A stretch of DNA of 64,000 nucleotides from Cranoglanis bouderius (taxonomy: Eukaryota > Chordata > Actinopteri > Siluriformes > Cranoglanididae). Below, piece after piece: positions 1 through 11,000 of the stretch. A program made the position numbers and the translations under genes. The notes under the pieces are model-generated. The model did no database searches. It worked only from the letters and a program-made list of their open reading frames with translations, and was not told where the DNA came from. The DNA lies in assembly GCA_023630585.1 (NCBI GenBank), contig CM042551.1, positions 18,382,001-18,446,000 on the forward strand, in the 5' to 3' direction. Position 1 is the stretch's first letter. Every line of letters starts with the position of its first letter.

Positions 1-231
1 TTTTTTTGTTTATTTTATTACTGTTTTGCAGACAGTTTGTTCGCTAAATTCTATATCGTGATACTCATCGTGTATCGCAGAAATGTCCTCACGTATCGTG
101 ATATATTTTTGTATGTTGCGCAAGTTTTCAGAAGTTAATTCCGTGTTCGCGCAGTTCAGTACCATCATAAATAGCGGAGGTAGTATAGCACCATGTGACA
201 CTGTGTCTCCAACTAAATAAACAAACTAACG
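1..231. repeat. Degenerate ATCGTGATA-type repeat
   Basis: Several near-copies of tatcgtgata and its inverse (near 52-64, 73-78 and 91-106) lie in this short stretch. The pattern is common at ends of old fish hAT-like elements. There is an open - strand frame of 63 codons, but nothing supports it as a gene. Assignment to hAT is a guess. Confidence 0.3.
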
Positions 232-232
232 T

Positions 233-433
233 TGCGTCTCAAATCACATACTTGCATACAATTCTAGACCGTTATTGAGTACTAGCACTAATGGTTTTCC
301 TGTTTCAGTTAGTGTTTAGGTTTTAAAAACCTCCTAAACGTACCGAAGGGTCTGCTTCGAGTGCCAGTCTTCTGGATTTTCCAGATTAGGAAATATTTTT
401 GAGTGTATAGTGAGGGTTTTTGATTTGAGATGC
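233..433. mobile_element. Short MITE with inverted termini
   Basis: The left end tgcgtctcaaatca and the reverse complement of the right end tgcatctcaaatca match at 13 of 14 positions, enclosing about 200 bp with no coding capacity. It lies upstream of the axin1 exons seen here. The termini resemble abundant fish hAT- or Harbinger-type MITEs. The superfamily is not settled. Confidence 0.55.
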
Positions 434-648
434 AGATGACCGCAGTCACGCCGAAGTTAGAAAGTGTTAGAGAAACTGAGCTCGTCAGTCTGTTTAATGT
501 CACTGTGCATGAAATCGCGAAACATTTTTCAGTCCGACATGGAAACCTGACGGACCGTGATGTTTTGTCTCTGATGTGCCGTCTAGTGGACGCCGCTTTT
601 AATTCTCCAGATGTACGTAAGATATGCGAGCGAGTACGTGAACAGTGA
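430..648 (+). CDS. Small open frame, 72 codons, unrecognised (doubtful)
   Basis: ATG at 430 falls in the last bases of the adjoining MITE. A second ATG at 436 may be the better start. The frame is CpG-rich compared with its surroundings and reads MTAVTPKLESVRETELVSLF and on to CERVREQ, with an amphipathic look but no domain I recognise. A good donor-like site (gtaaga at 617) lies inside, so this could be an exon rather than a whole gene. It may equally be chance. Confidence 0.2.
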   Translation: MQMTAVTPKLESVRETELVSLFNVTVHEIAKHFSVRHGNLTDRDVLSLMCRLVDAAFNSPDVRKICERVREQ

Positions 649-859
649 CGCTCATGTAGCAGGTGTGTGTACGCGTGGTGAAAGTGAAATATATTCGCAC
701 CCTCATTTGCACACTATCCTTTGCTTGCATTTATTTCCAGGTCCTTGCAAGTTGTTAAATGCAACTTGTTAGCTGTCCAGAGAAATAGGAAATGGCTCAT
801 GTTACGACTCATAATATTGTTTCCTACTGGAACTAGCTAGAACTGATCATTACCACATA

Positions 860-921
860 CAGTACTGTGCAAAAGTTTTAGGCACCCTATGTATGTATGT
901 ATGTATGTATGTATGTATGTG
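860..921 (+). repeat. Solo Tc1-like end fused to (TATG)n microsatellite
   Basis: cagtactgtgcaaaagtttt and aggcaccc (860-888) look like a Tc1/mariner terminal repeat of a common fish family. They run directly into a (TATG)n tract at about 889-920. No other part of the element is present. Confidence 0.45.
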
Positions 922-1373
922 CATCTTTGCTCTACAGCATCTCTTTGCATGTGTACTGTACCTTTTTTTCTTGTTTCATTAAAAGATCTCCCAAGGTGCT
1001 CAGATCTCACAGGCCTTGTTGATTTTGTTCCATGTTTTCAGTTGGATGTAGTTAGCTACAGTAGAAGAGGATTTTACTGGCTAATGCATGTTCGCGTAAT
1101 GAGTGACAATCGTATTGTCGTATAGCATCCATTTTCCCTTTGAGTGTAGCTAGTTCTTCCTGTATGGTTAACTAGTGTAAGGACCAGATGCATTCAGCTG
1201 GAATAGATGCCACACAATGAAAAATAAATAGGTTTTTGCTGCTCGTTGCATCTCTATATCTCTTGAGCCCTTGTTAATCTGTGCACCTTTAAAATAGATG
1301 AACACGCTGTGTTAATTTTTTCGGCAATAATGTAGACTTTATGAACTAATCATTATGTATTTTTTTTTTTTAT

Positions 1374-1525
1374 AGTCGTCATGTTTTCGGGTTGTCCGTG
1401 CATCCGTCCGAAATTCTCGTCTGGATGAACGTTTGTAGGATTTATATGGAATTATCATTGTAACCAGCAGATGAACTGATTTAGCTTTTGGAATTGATCC
1501 AAACAGGGTCAAGGTCACAGCAAGG
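1374..1525 (+). repeat. Interspersed repeat, also found at 37245-37405 in reverse
   Basis: The block from the gtcatgttttcgggttgtcc region through gaattgatccaaacagggtc and aaggtcacagcaaggt matches the reverse complement of 37245-37405 over its length with moderate divergence. It is an old dispersed repeat. The class is not recognised. Confidence 0.6.
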
Positions 1526-1861
1526 TGTCTGAAATAGTTTTTCTTCAAGAACTTTGAATAATATTTTCAGGGTATTTCAGGTGTATAAATTACCAACTAG
1601 AAGGACTAGGCTTGTTGGCGACGTCGACATCCTGGTTGCCATTAAGTTCTACACGTTTTTATAGTTTTTATTGAATTCCTTCCCTTCTGAAGGCAGTGTT
1701 TCATTGGTTGAATGAATGAAGTGGAAATCGCAAGTTCTTTTCTAAAGTGAGGAACTAATCTTAACAAACATTCCAGACGTATTCTACCTTGACCTGAAAT
1801 TGCTTTGTGTGCAAGGCTTTTCCAAAAACTAATCATCTCTTCTCTCTGTTCCATCTTGTAG

Positions 1862-2002
1862 ACACGGGTCATGGAGGGAGCCGTTCAACCCTTACTACGT
1901 CAACACCGGCTACGCGCTGGCACCCGCCACCAGTGCCAATGACAGCGAGCAGCAGAGCATGTCCAGTGACGCAGACACCCTCTCCCTAACAGACAGCAGT
2001 GT
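1862..2002 (+). CDS. axin1: axin1 exon a (post-RGS segment)
   Basis: The acceptor is ...cttgtag and the donor gtatgt. The exon begins with the third base of a split codon and ends after two bases of the Val codon that the next exon completes. The frame reads ...WREPFNPYYVNTGYALAP, then a Ser/Asp-rich stretch ending SLTDSSV. This follows the RGS domain in vertebrate axins. The 141-nt length is close to the matching human exon as I remember it. No earlier axin1 exon is visible in bases 1-1861. Confidence 0.93.
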
Positions 2003-5000
2003 GTATGTACACACAAATATACACACAGTCATCCTCACAAGTACACGAGTGTAGAGTTGCAAGTTAGTCAGATCATCAGGGTTTCCCTTCCTCTCAGAGC
2101 GGTATCTCTAGGAGTGCCACAAGAATCGCAGCACCCCATCATCACCGTAGCGAATTTCCCATGTGGGGCGTTTGAAGCTGCGGCCGATCTCGGAGCAGCA
2201 TCTCCGGCACTTCTGTGGGACCAGGAATGAACCAGGCTTCCTCTGAGGTGGCCCCTGTCTGCTCATTACCCACCCTAGCGAAAGCCTCGAAATGTCATTA
2301 CTGGTGCTAATTATAGAGCTTACAGTTGAGCTACAACTAGGCTTCTGTAGTCTATAATTTGGAGGCATTCCTTTAAATTATCTTTCCTGAACTTAAAAGG
2401 TCTGTCCCCTACATTGTATGGAGCATTTGGGGATTTGTGAAAGGACTGAAAACGAAATCCTGACATCAGATCAGTTTTTATAGGGATCCCGACCACATGC
2501 AAATAATGTAGGTTGATTATATTTGCCTCAGCAGTATGACGGTGAATTTGGAACGCATAGCAATTTTTCCATCATCAATCTGTACTGTAACTTTTTTTTA
2601 TGTTTTACCCTTTGAACCTATAACCAATCAGCTAGTTTTCTGTAACCCACTGCCCTCTCTTGTGTTCATGGTCCCTCATTGCAGAACACATGCTATCGTT
2701 TAACGCTTCTGATTTATTCCATCTAGGCAGGAAGTATGTTTCCATTTAGGGAGGTGAACGAGGACATGGAAACGCAGCCGGAGAAATGGGTAGACACGGG
2801 GAATGCGATAAGTTCAGAGATAGCGCCGGGGAACCGTGTTAAAAGAAACATGAAAGGCACTGAAGCAGGGAAGAAACGTGTGTCTGAAGTGGGTTAGATT
2901 AGAGGCTGTAGAGGTGCAGAGGCACAGCAGGACTCGGTGTACCCAGTGGGATAAAAGCCTCCCCAGGGACATGGCACAGAGGGTCCCACATCTACTCAGC
3001 TCCAGGAATGGCAGGGTGCTGCTTTCACGATTCAGACAGGCGCGCACTCACCTTCTGCAACACAACAGGGGGGAAAAAATCATTCTGACTCGTGCTTTGT
3101 GCACGCCTGTCAAATTTGAATGTATTCCTAGCGTTAAAAATGTGTGTAAGACTTGCTTTGTGTTCACAGTTTGTATTCGAATGTGTGAAGCGTGATGGAG
3201 GTGTACTCTTGGTCAGCTGTTTTGTGTTTGCTGTCTTTTTGTTTTCAGTTGCTTTATATTATGTATATTTATTTATGAGGTACCAGTTCCAGATGTGGCG
3301 ATGTATTATTATATTAAACCTACTGTTTTTCTGTCAGGGTAGTGCAGTACTGCTTACTAATATTTTATAGATTAATTCTAAAACCCATGTTTGTCTCCCG
3401 TTAGCGATGGAGTCCCTCCCTATAGATACCGTAAACAGTCTCGACGTGAGATGCACGAAAGTGCCAAAGCTAATGGGCGAGTGCCACTACCTCATATTCC
3501 TGTAAGTACCCTTTAAACACGACCTTGTTGACTCTCCATACATTGCAGCCATTTTACCTTTTGCTCTCCCTCCGCCTGCCTGTGTCTTCCATGCACAAAC
3601 ACCTCTTTCCTTACTTACTTTCTTTTCTTTTTCTTTTTTTTTTTAAACTGCCTCTCTGCCTATCATTTGTTGTATTTTTTTTCCCCCTCCTTTTTCTTGA
3701 CATTCTCCTTTCTGTCTTCTCCCTGGCTCTCCTGAAATGAATGTGCATTCTTAAGATGCACAATGGCATCTAGTGGGGTCTTTGATCATGTGCTGGCGAA
3801 TAGCTGATGGAGCGAGAGAGAGAGAATGTGTGTATGTGAGCGTGAGCGCTGTCTGATGCTCTCTTCAGCTATGCCTGCATATGAAGACTGGGCTCTGAAG
3901 CCTGGGCTTCCCCATTGCACTGACTGCACCCTAATTGGAGCCTCTGAGATGGAGCTAACCTGCTTTTCCTCCCGTCAGGAGCTTTCACCCAACATATAAA
4001 GAGCAAGGGGACATTTGCAGTACATCTCAAGTTTTAACCAAAAGTGTAAATATGTTGTAGGGATGTACACGAGGAAGAATGAGTTCCGGTGCCGCATGTT
4101 GAAACACCCGTCAGTAACTGGTAGATAACTAGGACTATAGTGTAAATACTATACATCAAAATAGGATGGGTTTTTTTGTGTGCGCATATTTTGGTTCAGC
4201 TTGGTAGAGGTGGTCCTTTTCTTTTCTTGATCAAACCACACATTCCCAGAATAACAGTAACAAAATCAACACTGATCCGATTTCTTTAATTAAGCGTGGA
4301 CTGATTTTGATTCATCACAAAGCCTAAGCTAAAAACCAACCACTCTTCATTTTTCTCCATCATAAATGTACACTTTATGGCCAAACGTTTTTGGACACCT
4401 GTCTATCACATCCATATGAGCTTGTTGAACATCCCATTCCAGATTTATTCCCCCTTTGCTGTTCTAATAAGCTCCACTCTTCTGGGAAGGCTTTCCACTA
4501 GATTTTGGAGCGTGGCTGTGGGGATTTGTGTTCATTCAGCTGTAAGAGCGTTAGTGAGGTCAGGTACTGATGTTGGGTGAAGAGGCTCCAATTCCAGTTC
4601 ACCCCAGAGGTGTTCAGTGGGGTTGAGGTCAGGGATCTGTGCAGGACACTTGTTTTGAGAAGGTCTTCATGGAGCTCACTTTGTGCACATTAGCATCGTC
4701 ATGCTGGAACAGGTTTGGGCCTCTTGGTTCCATTGAAGGGAAACTGTAATGCTACAGCGTTCAAAGACATTCTAGACAAACTTTGTGGCAGCAGTTTGGG
4801 GAATGTGTACATATGGGTGTGATGGTCATTCATCTTCATTAATCGCTGTGGTTTCAATGACTAGTTTGTTTAGATTTTGAGAAATAGAGCCAACTAGGTT
4901 TGTTGGAATATATCGTGGGTGGATACAATCAAAAGTAAGCACTGTAGGAGTAGGCAGGATTGGTCAAACTTCCTGTGGGAGCAGGCTTGAGTAGGATTTT

Positions 5001-8000
5001 TAAAAAATGGTGTCCATGGTGCTAGTCAAAAGCAGCAATGTGATGCACCACAGCCAGCAAAATATAACTATTTCAAATTGTCTTCTTTATAACCACAAAC
5101 TAATCTTTAAACGATAACTATTGTCACTATTCAATCTGGTGAGCTGCTTATACAGGCCTTTGTAAGCAAGGAATTTTATGTACTGGACCAAATTTTACTT
5201 GAATCCCCCTGATACAGAGAGATGCTAATAAAATAAAGATGCTAGCCAGACTCGAATAATATCTTTTACACACGGTGTGAGGAGAGCAGCTGAAACATTG
5301 TTGGATGAGGATAAGGATTATGGCTACACAGTTGACCTCTCTACAAGGGACTTTTACACATCCGTTTCTCTTAGTCTGTATAAATGCACTTAACTAGCTA
5401 ACTAATGTGGCACTTAATGACTACATTAAATGCTAGTGAGTTAGGGTGAACAAAACAAGTGACTGGGCAGCACACCAGAGCTTTCAGTTGCCTGGAGGGC
5501 AAGCGAAGGAGAATATGATTTGTCCACCCAGGAGTTCTGTGATGGAAAAAGCCTTTGTTGTGGCACGTCCTGATTGACACATCAGTGGTGCTACATATGG
5601 AACATTACACAAGATAAGAGTCGTTGCTTGTGGAGTGTGCAATTGTTGTTTGATAAGATGATAGACTTGAAGTGTAGTCTAGCTCTTTGGCAAAGAACAA
5701 GCAGACATGGATGCAAAAAAAAAGCCCTCACGGAAACAATCGGAGAATGCAAAATCCCACCTTCTGATCTTAAGCCCTTGATCAACCAGTATATACTCTA
5801 CAAACGGCAAGTGGAATGGGAAAAATGTCGAAATAACAAATTATTCGAAATAAACCCTGTAGTAGGAAAAAACTAGACATGATCAAGTGGTGTACACAAG
5901 GTGCCGTGTAGGTCACACCAGATTTACACGTGGATATTTATTGAAGGATGAAGAATTACCAAAATGCCAATATTGCAACATTCCCTTAACCATAAAACTT
6001 TTTTTTATTTTTATTTTTTTTTAGCTTGCCCTATTTCTAATGTCATGAGACAACGCCTTTTATCAGGTCAAACTTCGAAAGACTTGTTTTGTAAGACGGA
6101 CCCTTGAAAACTTTTACAATTTTTACCACGAGCAAATTTTAAGAACCTTTTATCACGTTGTACAGAAATGTCTGACTTTTTAAGCTGAATTATATTGTGA
6201 TATTTTATTTTATTGGCTATTTATTAATTTAGCAAATTAATAAGTTAATTAATAAGTCTAGCAGCTCATGGAATTTGCATTAGCAAGTGCCCCATGTCTA
6301 ATTTTACATTTTAGTTTACATTAAATAGTTTGTTATACATTTCTTTATGTACATTACCTTGCTTTGGAAACAGTGGCCTGATTGCAGCTTTAATGTTGCA
6401 TTTAAAATAATGTTTTATTCTGAATCAATGTAAGTGTACATATTGTATTTTGTTTTGATTTGGGTTTTTTTTTTTTGTTTTGTTTTTTGAAGACTTTGTT
6501 TGCGGTACTTAAATGATTTGTGACAATTCCTAATTCCTTCAAGGCATGAAGAATGCCACAATGTCACTTGTGTTGCTTTAAGGTGAGCAAATTCTGTTCT
6601 TCAGCAGATTTATCATGCTGTGTCTCACAGAAGAGCGAGATAAAAAAAAAAAAAATGAAAAAAAATATTTTATTCTTAAAGGGTTGTCTGCAGCAAGGAA
6701 GCTCAGTCAGAAGCCACATCATATTGTCAAGGCTTGACAGATACTGCTGCTTCACTGGGCATGTAGCCATATAGGCCGGGAATGAGACTGACACATCTGA
6801 AGTGAGTCAAGACTCTGAACAAAGAGTGGAAATGGAGAGTCAAAATCAAATTTGACCCGGTAATCAAAAATTTAAGGGCTCCTGTAAGATTTTGCTGGAT
6901 GCTGGCCAGGAACCGCCCGAGTCTTGTTGATTCAGTCATCCCTCATTTATGGATTAATGCACTTTCTGGACTTGGTTTAGAGTTTAAAGACTTGGTATGG
7001 TTTAGAGTTCCACCTAACGAAAACAGGACGACTTATGAGAAAGAAAATTGTACTGTGTAGATGTTTTGATCTAAATGTATCAGTCTTATGGAGAGCTGTT
7101 TTTCACTCAGCAACACCAGTGAAATGATGTAACAAACACCGAGCTCCGGCACCTACAGGAAAATGACCCTTTCTTTTGTATGTTGGTTAACAGATTAGCG
7201 ATGACGTATGCCAACTTTAGTAATTTTGATCGTTCCAAACGGGTTAATCTGGTACTTAGAGCTTGATTAATGTATCAGGATAAAGTTGTTTGAGGTAACT
7301 GCACACTCCCATGCTGACTGGAAAGGGTAGACACATCAAGACTCGTATTTCCACTCGAAGCTATGATCAGCTAGACAGTGTTGAGCTAATGACAACGGCA
7401 TGGAGAGGCCGGTAAATTTGACTCCTCCCCCCACCCCCTTTATTTTCCCCTCCTGCTCACGAGGAAGTAAAAGGTGTGCATGTATTAGTTTGATATCCCC
7501 AAGATAGTAAATCAAAGGTCAGGAAATTCTTCTTGAGCAGTATCTAACTCAATTTACTGTTTTTAAATTCCACAAATAAAATCTGCACCTGCGCCTGGTC
7601 AAATGTTTGTGGACACCTGACTCTCAGACCCATATGTGGGCCGTCTCCAAACTCTTGCCACAAAGTCGGAAGCACAAAGTTGTACAAGATGTCTTCACTG
7701 GAACTAAGAGGCTCAAACCTGTTCCCCCAAAACGATGTCGCTGTGTACAAAGTGAGCTCCATGAAGACATGGTGTGTCAAGGTTGGTGTAGAACTCGACT
7801 GGCCTGCACAGAGCCCTCACCTCAACCCCACTGTGAACACCTTTGGGATGAACTGGAGCCTCCTCACCCAACATCAGTGCTTGACCTCACTAATGCTCTT
7901 CTAGTTGAATGAACACAAATCCCCATAGCTACACTCCAAAATCTAGTGGAAAACCTTCCCAGAAGATTGGAGCTTATTCTAACTGCAAAGTGGAGAATAA

Positions 8001-11000
8001 ATCTGGAATGGGATGTTCGAAATGGTCAGGTGCTCACAAAATTTTAGCCGTATAGTGTTGGTCATTGAGTATTTCTTTAAGTGCATAACTAATCACTCTT
8101 TTGTGTTGACCTTGCAAGCTCAACCTCTAACCAAGATTATGTAAGTAGGGCACTGTAATTTCCTGCACATGACCTAGGCCACTCTATTCTAACATTCTCT
8201 GTGACTTTTTTTTCTTTCTTTTTTCTAATCATCACATTTGCTTCTGTTCATCTCTCTGTTCATCTGCCAGCAGTGGGTTTCTCTTCCCTTTTTTAAAAAA
8301 AAATTTGTTTAATGTAAGTGTACTATTAATGTACCGCCGTTCAACTCTGATTGGGCATGTTTCTGTGCAGCGCACAAACCGGATGCCAAAGGATATCCAC
8401 GTGGAGCCAGAGAAGTTTGCAGCAGAACTGATTAGCCGGCTAGAGGCAGTCCTGAGGGAGCGTGAGGCCCAGGAGAAACTAGAAGAGCGCCTCAAGAGGG
8501 TGCGGCTGGTGAGTCTGCTTCCAAAATGGAGGGTGGGGAAAAAAAAAAATCTAAATTTCCCTGCTGTGAGCCTAATATTTGATGTGTAAATCCATTTTCT
8601 TTATCTGAAAACTATGCTTAAGGAACTAAGCATGTGGCAGGATGCATCATGCGTAGGCTTATCAGACATTCCTATTCATTTCTATTGTCTCTTTGTTTTC
8701 AGTGTCAGGTGAAACACCTGTGCTGGCTGAGACACTTGCTAGTCTGGCTCTGAGTAATGACTTTGTTTGAAGTGAGCTGTGGCGTGGAAAAATTTAACGC
8801 TCTCCACAAATCGGTATCTTTTCCCCCCACACAAAGCCAGGTGTTAAGTCTCAAGACAGATAATTTACGTAGTTTGGCCGCCAGTAAGACGCACTGCTGT
8901 CACGGACCAGTAGCTCTCAGTTATTAAGAGCTTGAAGTAGGAATTTCATTGTCTTTTAATTGATATTCTTACCACTCGCCACCTTCCTCTGAGATTAGCA
9001 CGGTTCTGCGCTTTGAGGAAAGACGAGTTGAGCTCATTTCAAGGCTTTTCCTGTCAGTGGAATGCAACAAGTGTAAATTTGGTTTTACCAGCATTTTAAG
9101 GAATTATTAACATGCTCTACAGACTTTCCACATTAATTGTAAAAATCTGAATTCAGTTTCTACAGGCTCTCCCAAATAACTAACTTGTTGGTTTTTGCGT
9201 TGCACTTTGCATGCTGACCAATCATTCATCTGATTAAAATCAAATTGCTATGAATATCCTCACTCGTAAGCCTTCCCTGTATGAGGTCTTACTTTAAGGG
9301 TTCAAACTGCCTCTGTTCAGCAGATCAGAGATTGGAATGTATTAAGAATGAGACTGAGTCAGACCTAATGACTTAAGAATTAATGGCTTTCGTATTGGAG
9401 ATTATGTTGGGCCTCGTAGTCTAAACTATTTGGCATGTTATTGGGCTACTGTGCAGTATGACTGTGGAGCATTTGGCGTGTCATGTTAGACTATAGAGTA
9501 AGTCAAGGTCAATGAAGATCATTAATCTATTTACTTAAAATGAGACCAAAGGTCTGGAAGTCATCAGCAAAGTGTGTTTGTTGTCCCTGCAGGAGGAAGA
9601 AGGAGATGATGCAGATGTGTCCACAGCGCCATCTCTGGCTAGCCACAGGCTGCCCCCTGCTGTGCATGTGCAGCACTACACGGCACGCTACTCAGACACG
9701 GGCTACAGTGGGTTGGGGCTGCGCGATGCACACGAGGAGAACCCTGAGAGCATCCTGGACGAGCACGTACAGCGCGTCATGAAGACGCCTGGCTGCCAGT
9801 CACCCAAGTCTCGGTCACCTGATGGCCTTCCTGCGACAAAGATGCCTGGGCATATTGCCCCGCTGCCCAGTGGCCAAGGAAAACACCAAGCAAGGCTGGG
9901 ACCCAAGGGCGAGCTGGGACATGTTTACCACCACAAACATACACATCACACACACCACGCCGAGGGAGAAGGCATGAGGCCGTGGAACATGGAGCAGCAC
10001 CATTATGGCTCCAAGACAAGGAATTACTCGGATGGCACCAACGCTATGGAACCCATCGGGTATAGGTAAGCTTCCACCACTTTTTAAATATTGTACAAGG
10101 CGAATACAAGACAAAACTGATCAAAGCTGATGTTGGTTAGAATGGTAGCAATAAAACATATGGTTAACTTTTATTTTAGCAGTAAAGGTGCCACACTGTC
10201 AAAGCGGCCGTACAAGAAAGGTGAGGACATGCGGAACATTGAGATGCGAGAAACTGCTCCAGAGGAGCTGGACAGAAACCAGAAGATCCTGCAGTGGATG
10301 ATGGAGGGAGAGAAGGAGGCAGGGCGCTACAAGAAGAGCCCCTATGGGTGAGTAGGTCACACTGGTCTTGCACGATGCTAGAGCTTAGCTAATGATCGTA
10401 AATAACGTAAACGTTTACACACTACTTTGTTTTTTTTTAATGTGATACTTGAACAGTATTTGCATTCCACCAGTCAGTGCAGTGACCTTGATGGCAACAG
10501 TCCGGTGTGTTTACAAATTTTAATCTTTTACCCGAAGCTAATTAGTTGTTTAAAGACAAACACTGATTTATTCTACAAGTAGACCTTGAGGTGTTTCTGC
10601 TTATTTGGAAACTGAATCCACCCTGACTGTTTGCGGATAAGATTTCCTAATCTTGAATACACGTGAGGTTCTGGAGGTGTTCTGCATGTGAATGTGTTTG
10701 GCATCAGTAGAGAATGAGGGGTGGTTGTTATGATGGTATTTAATTTGTAATCACCACAGTCTGCAGGACAATATGCTTTTCTGCAGTAAAACCAAAGATT
10801 GAGGTGCTTTCTCATTTTAGTATACCTGACTTACACTGTGAGTAAACTGTAATAAACCTGATAAACTGTTATTGTAGATGTGAAAACTTGTACTTTTATG
10901 TAACCTTGTTTGCAAAGCTCGTTTGCTTCAAAAAGGGGTGATGTGAAAGTGAGCTGGGGGGGAAAAATGAGAACAGAAACTAGAAACAGATACTATGAAG

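Noticed and set aside
10..201. 63-codon frame on the - strand
   Set aside because: It overlaps a degenerate ATCGTGATA repeat, and no domain or splice partner was found.
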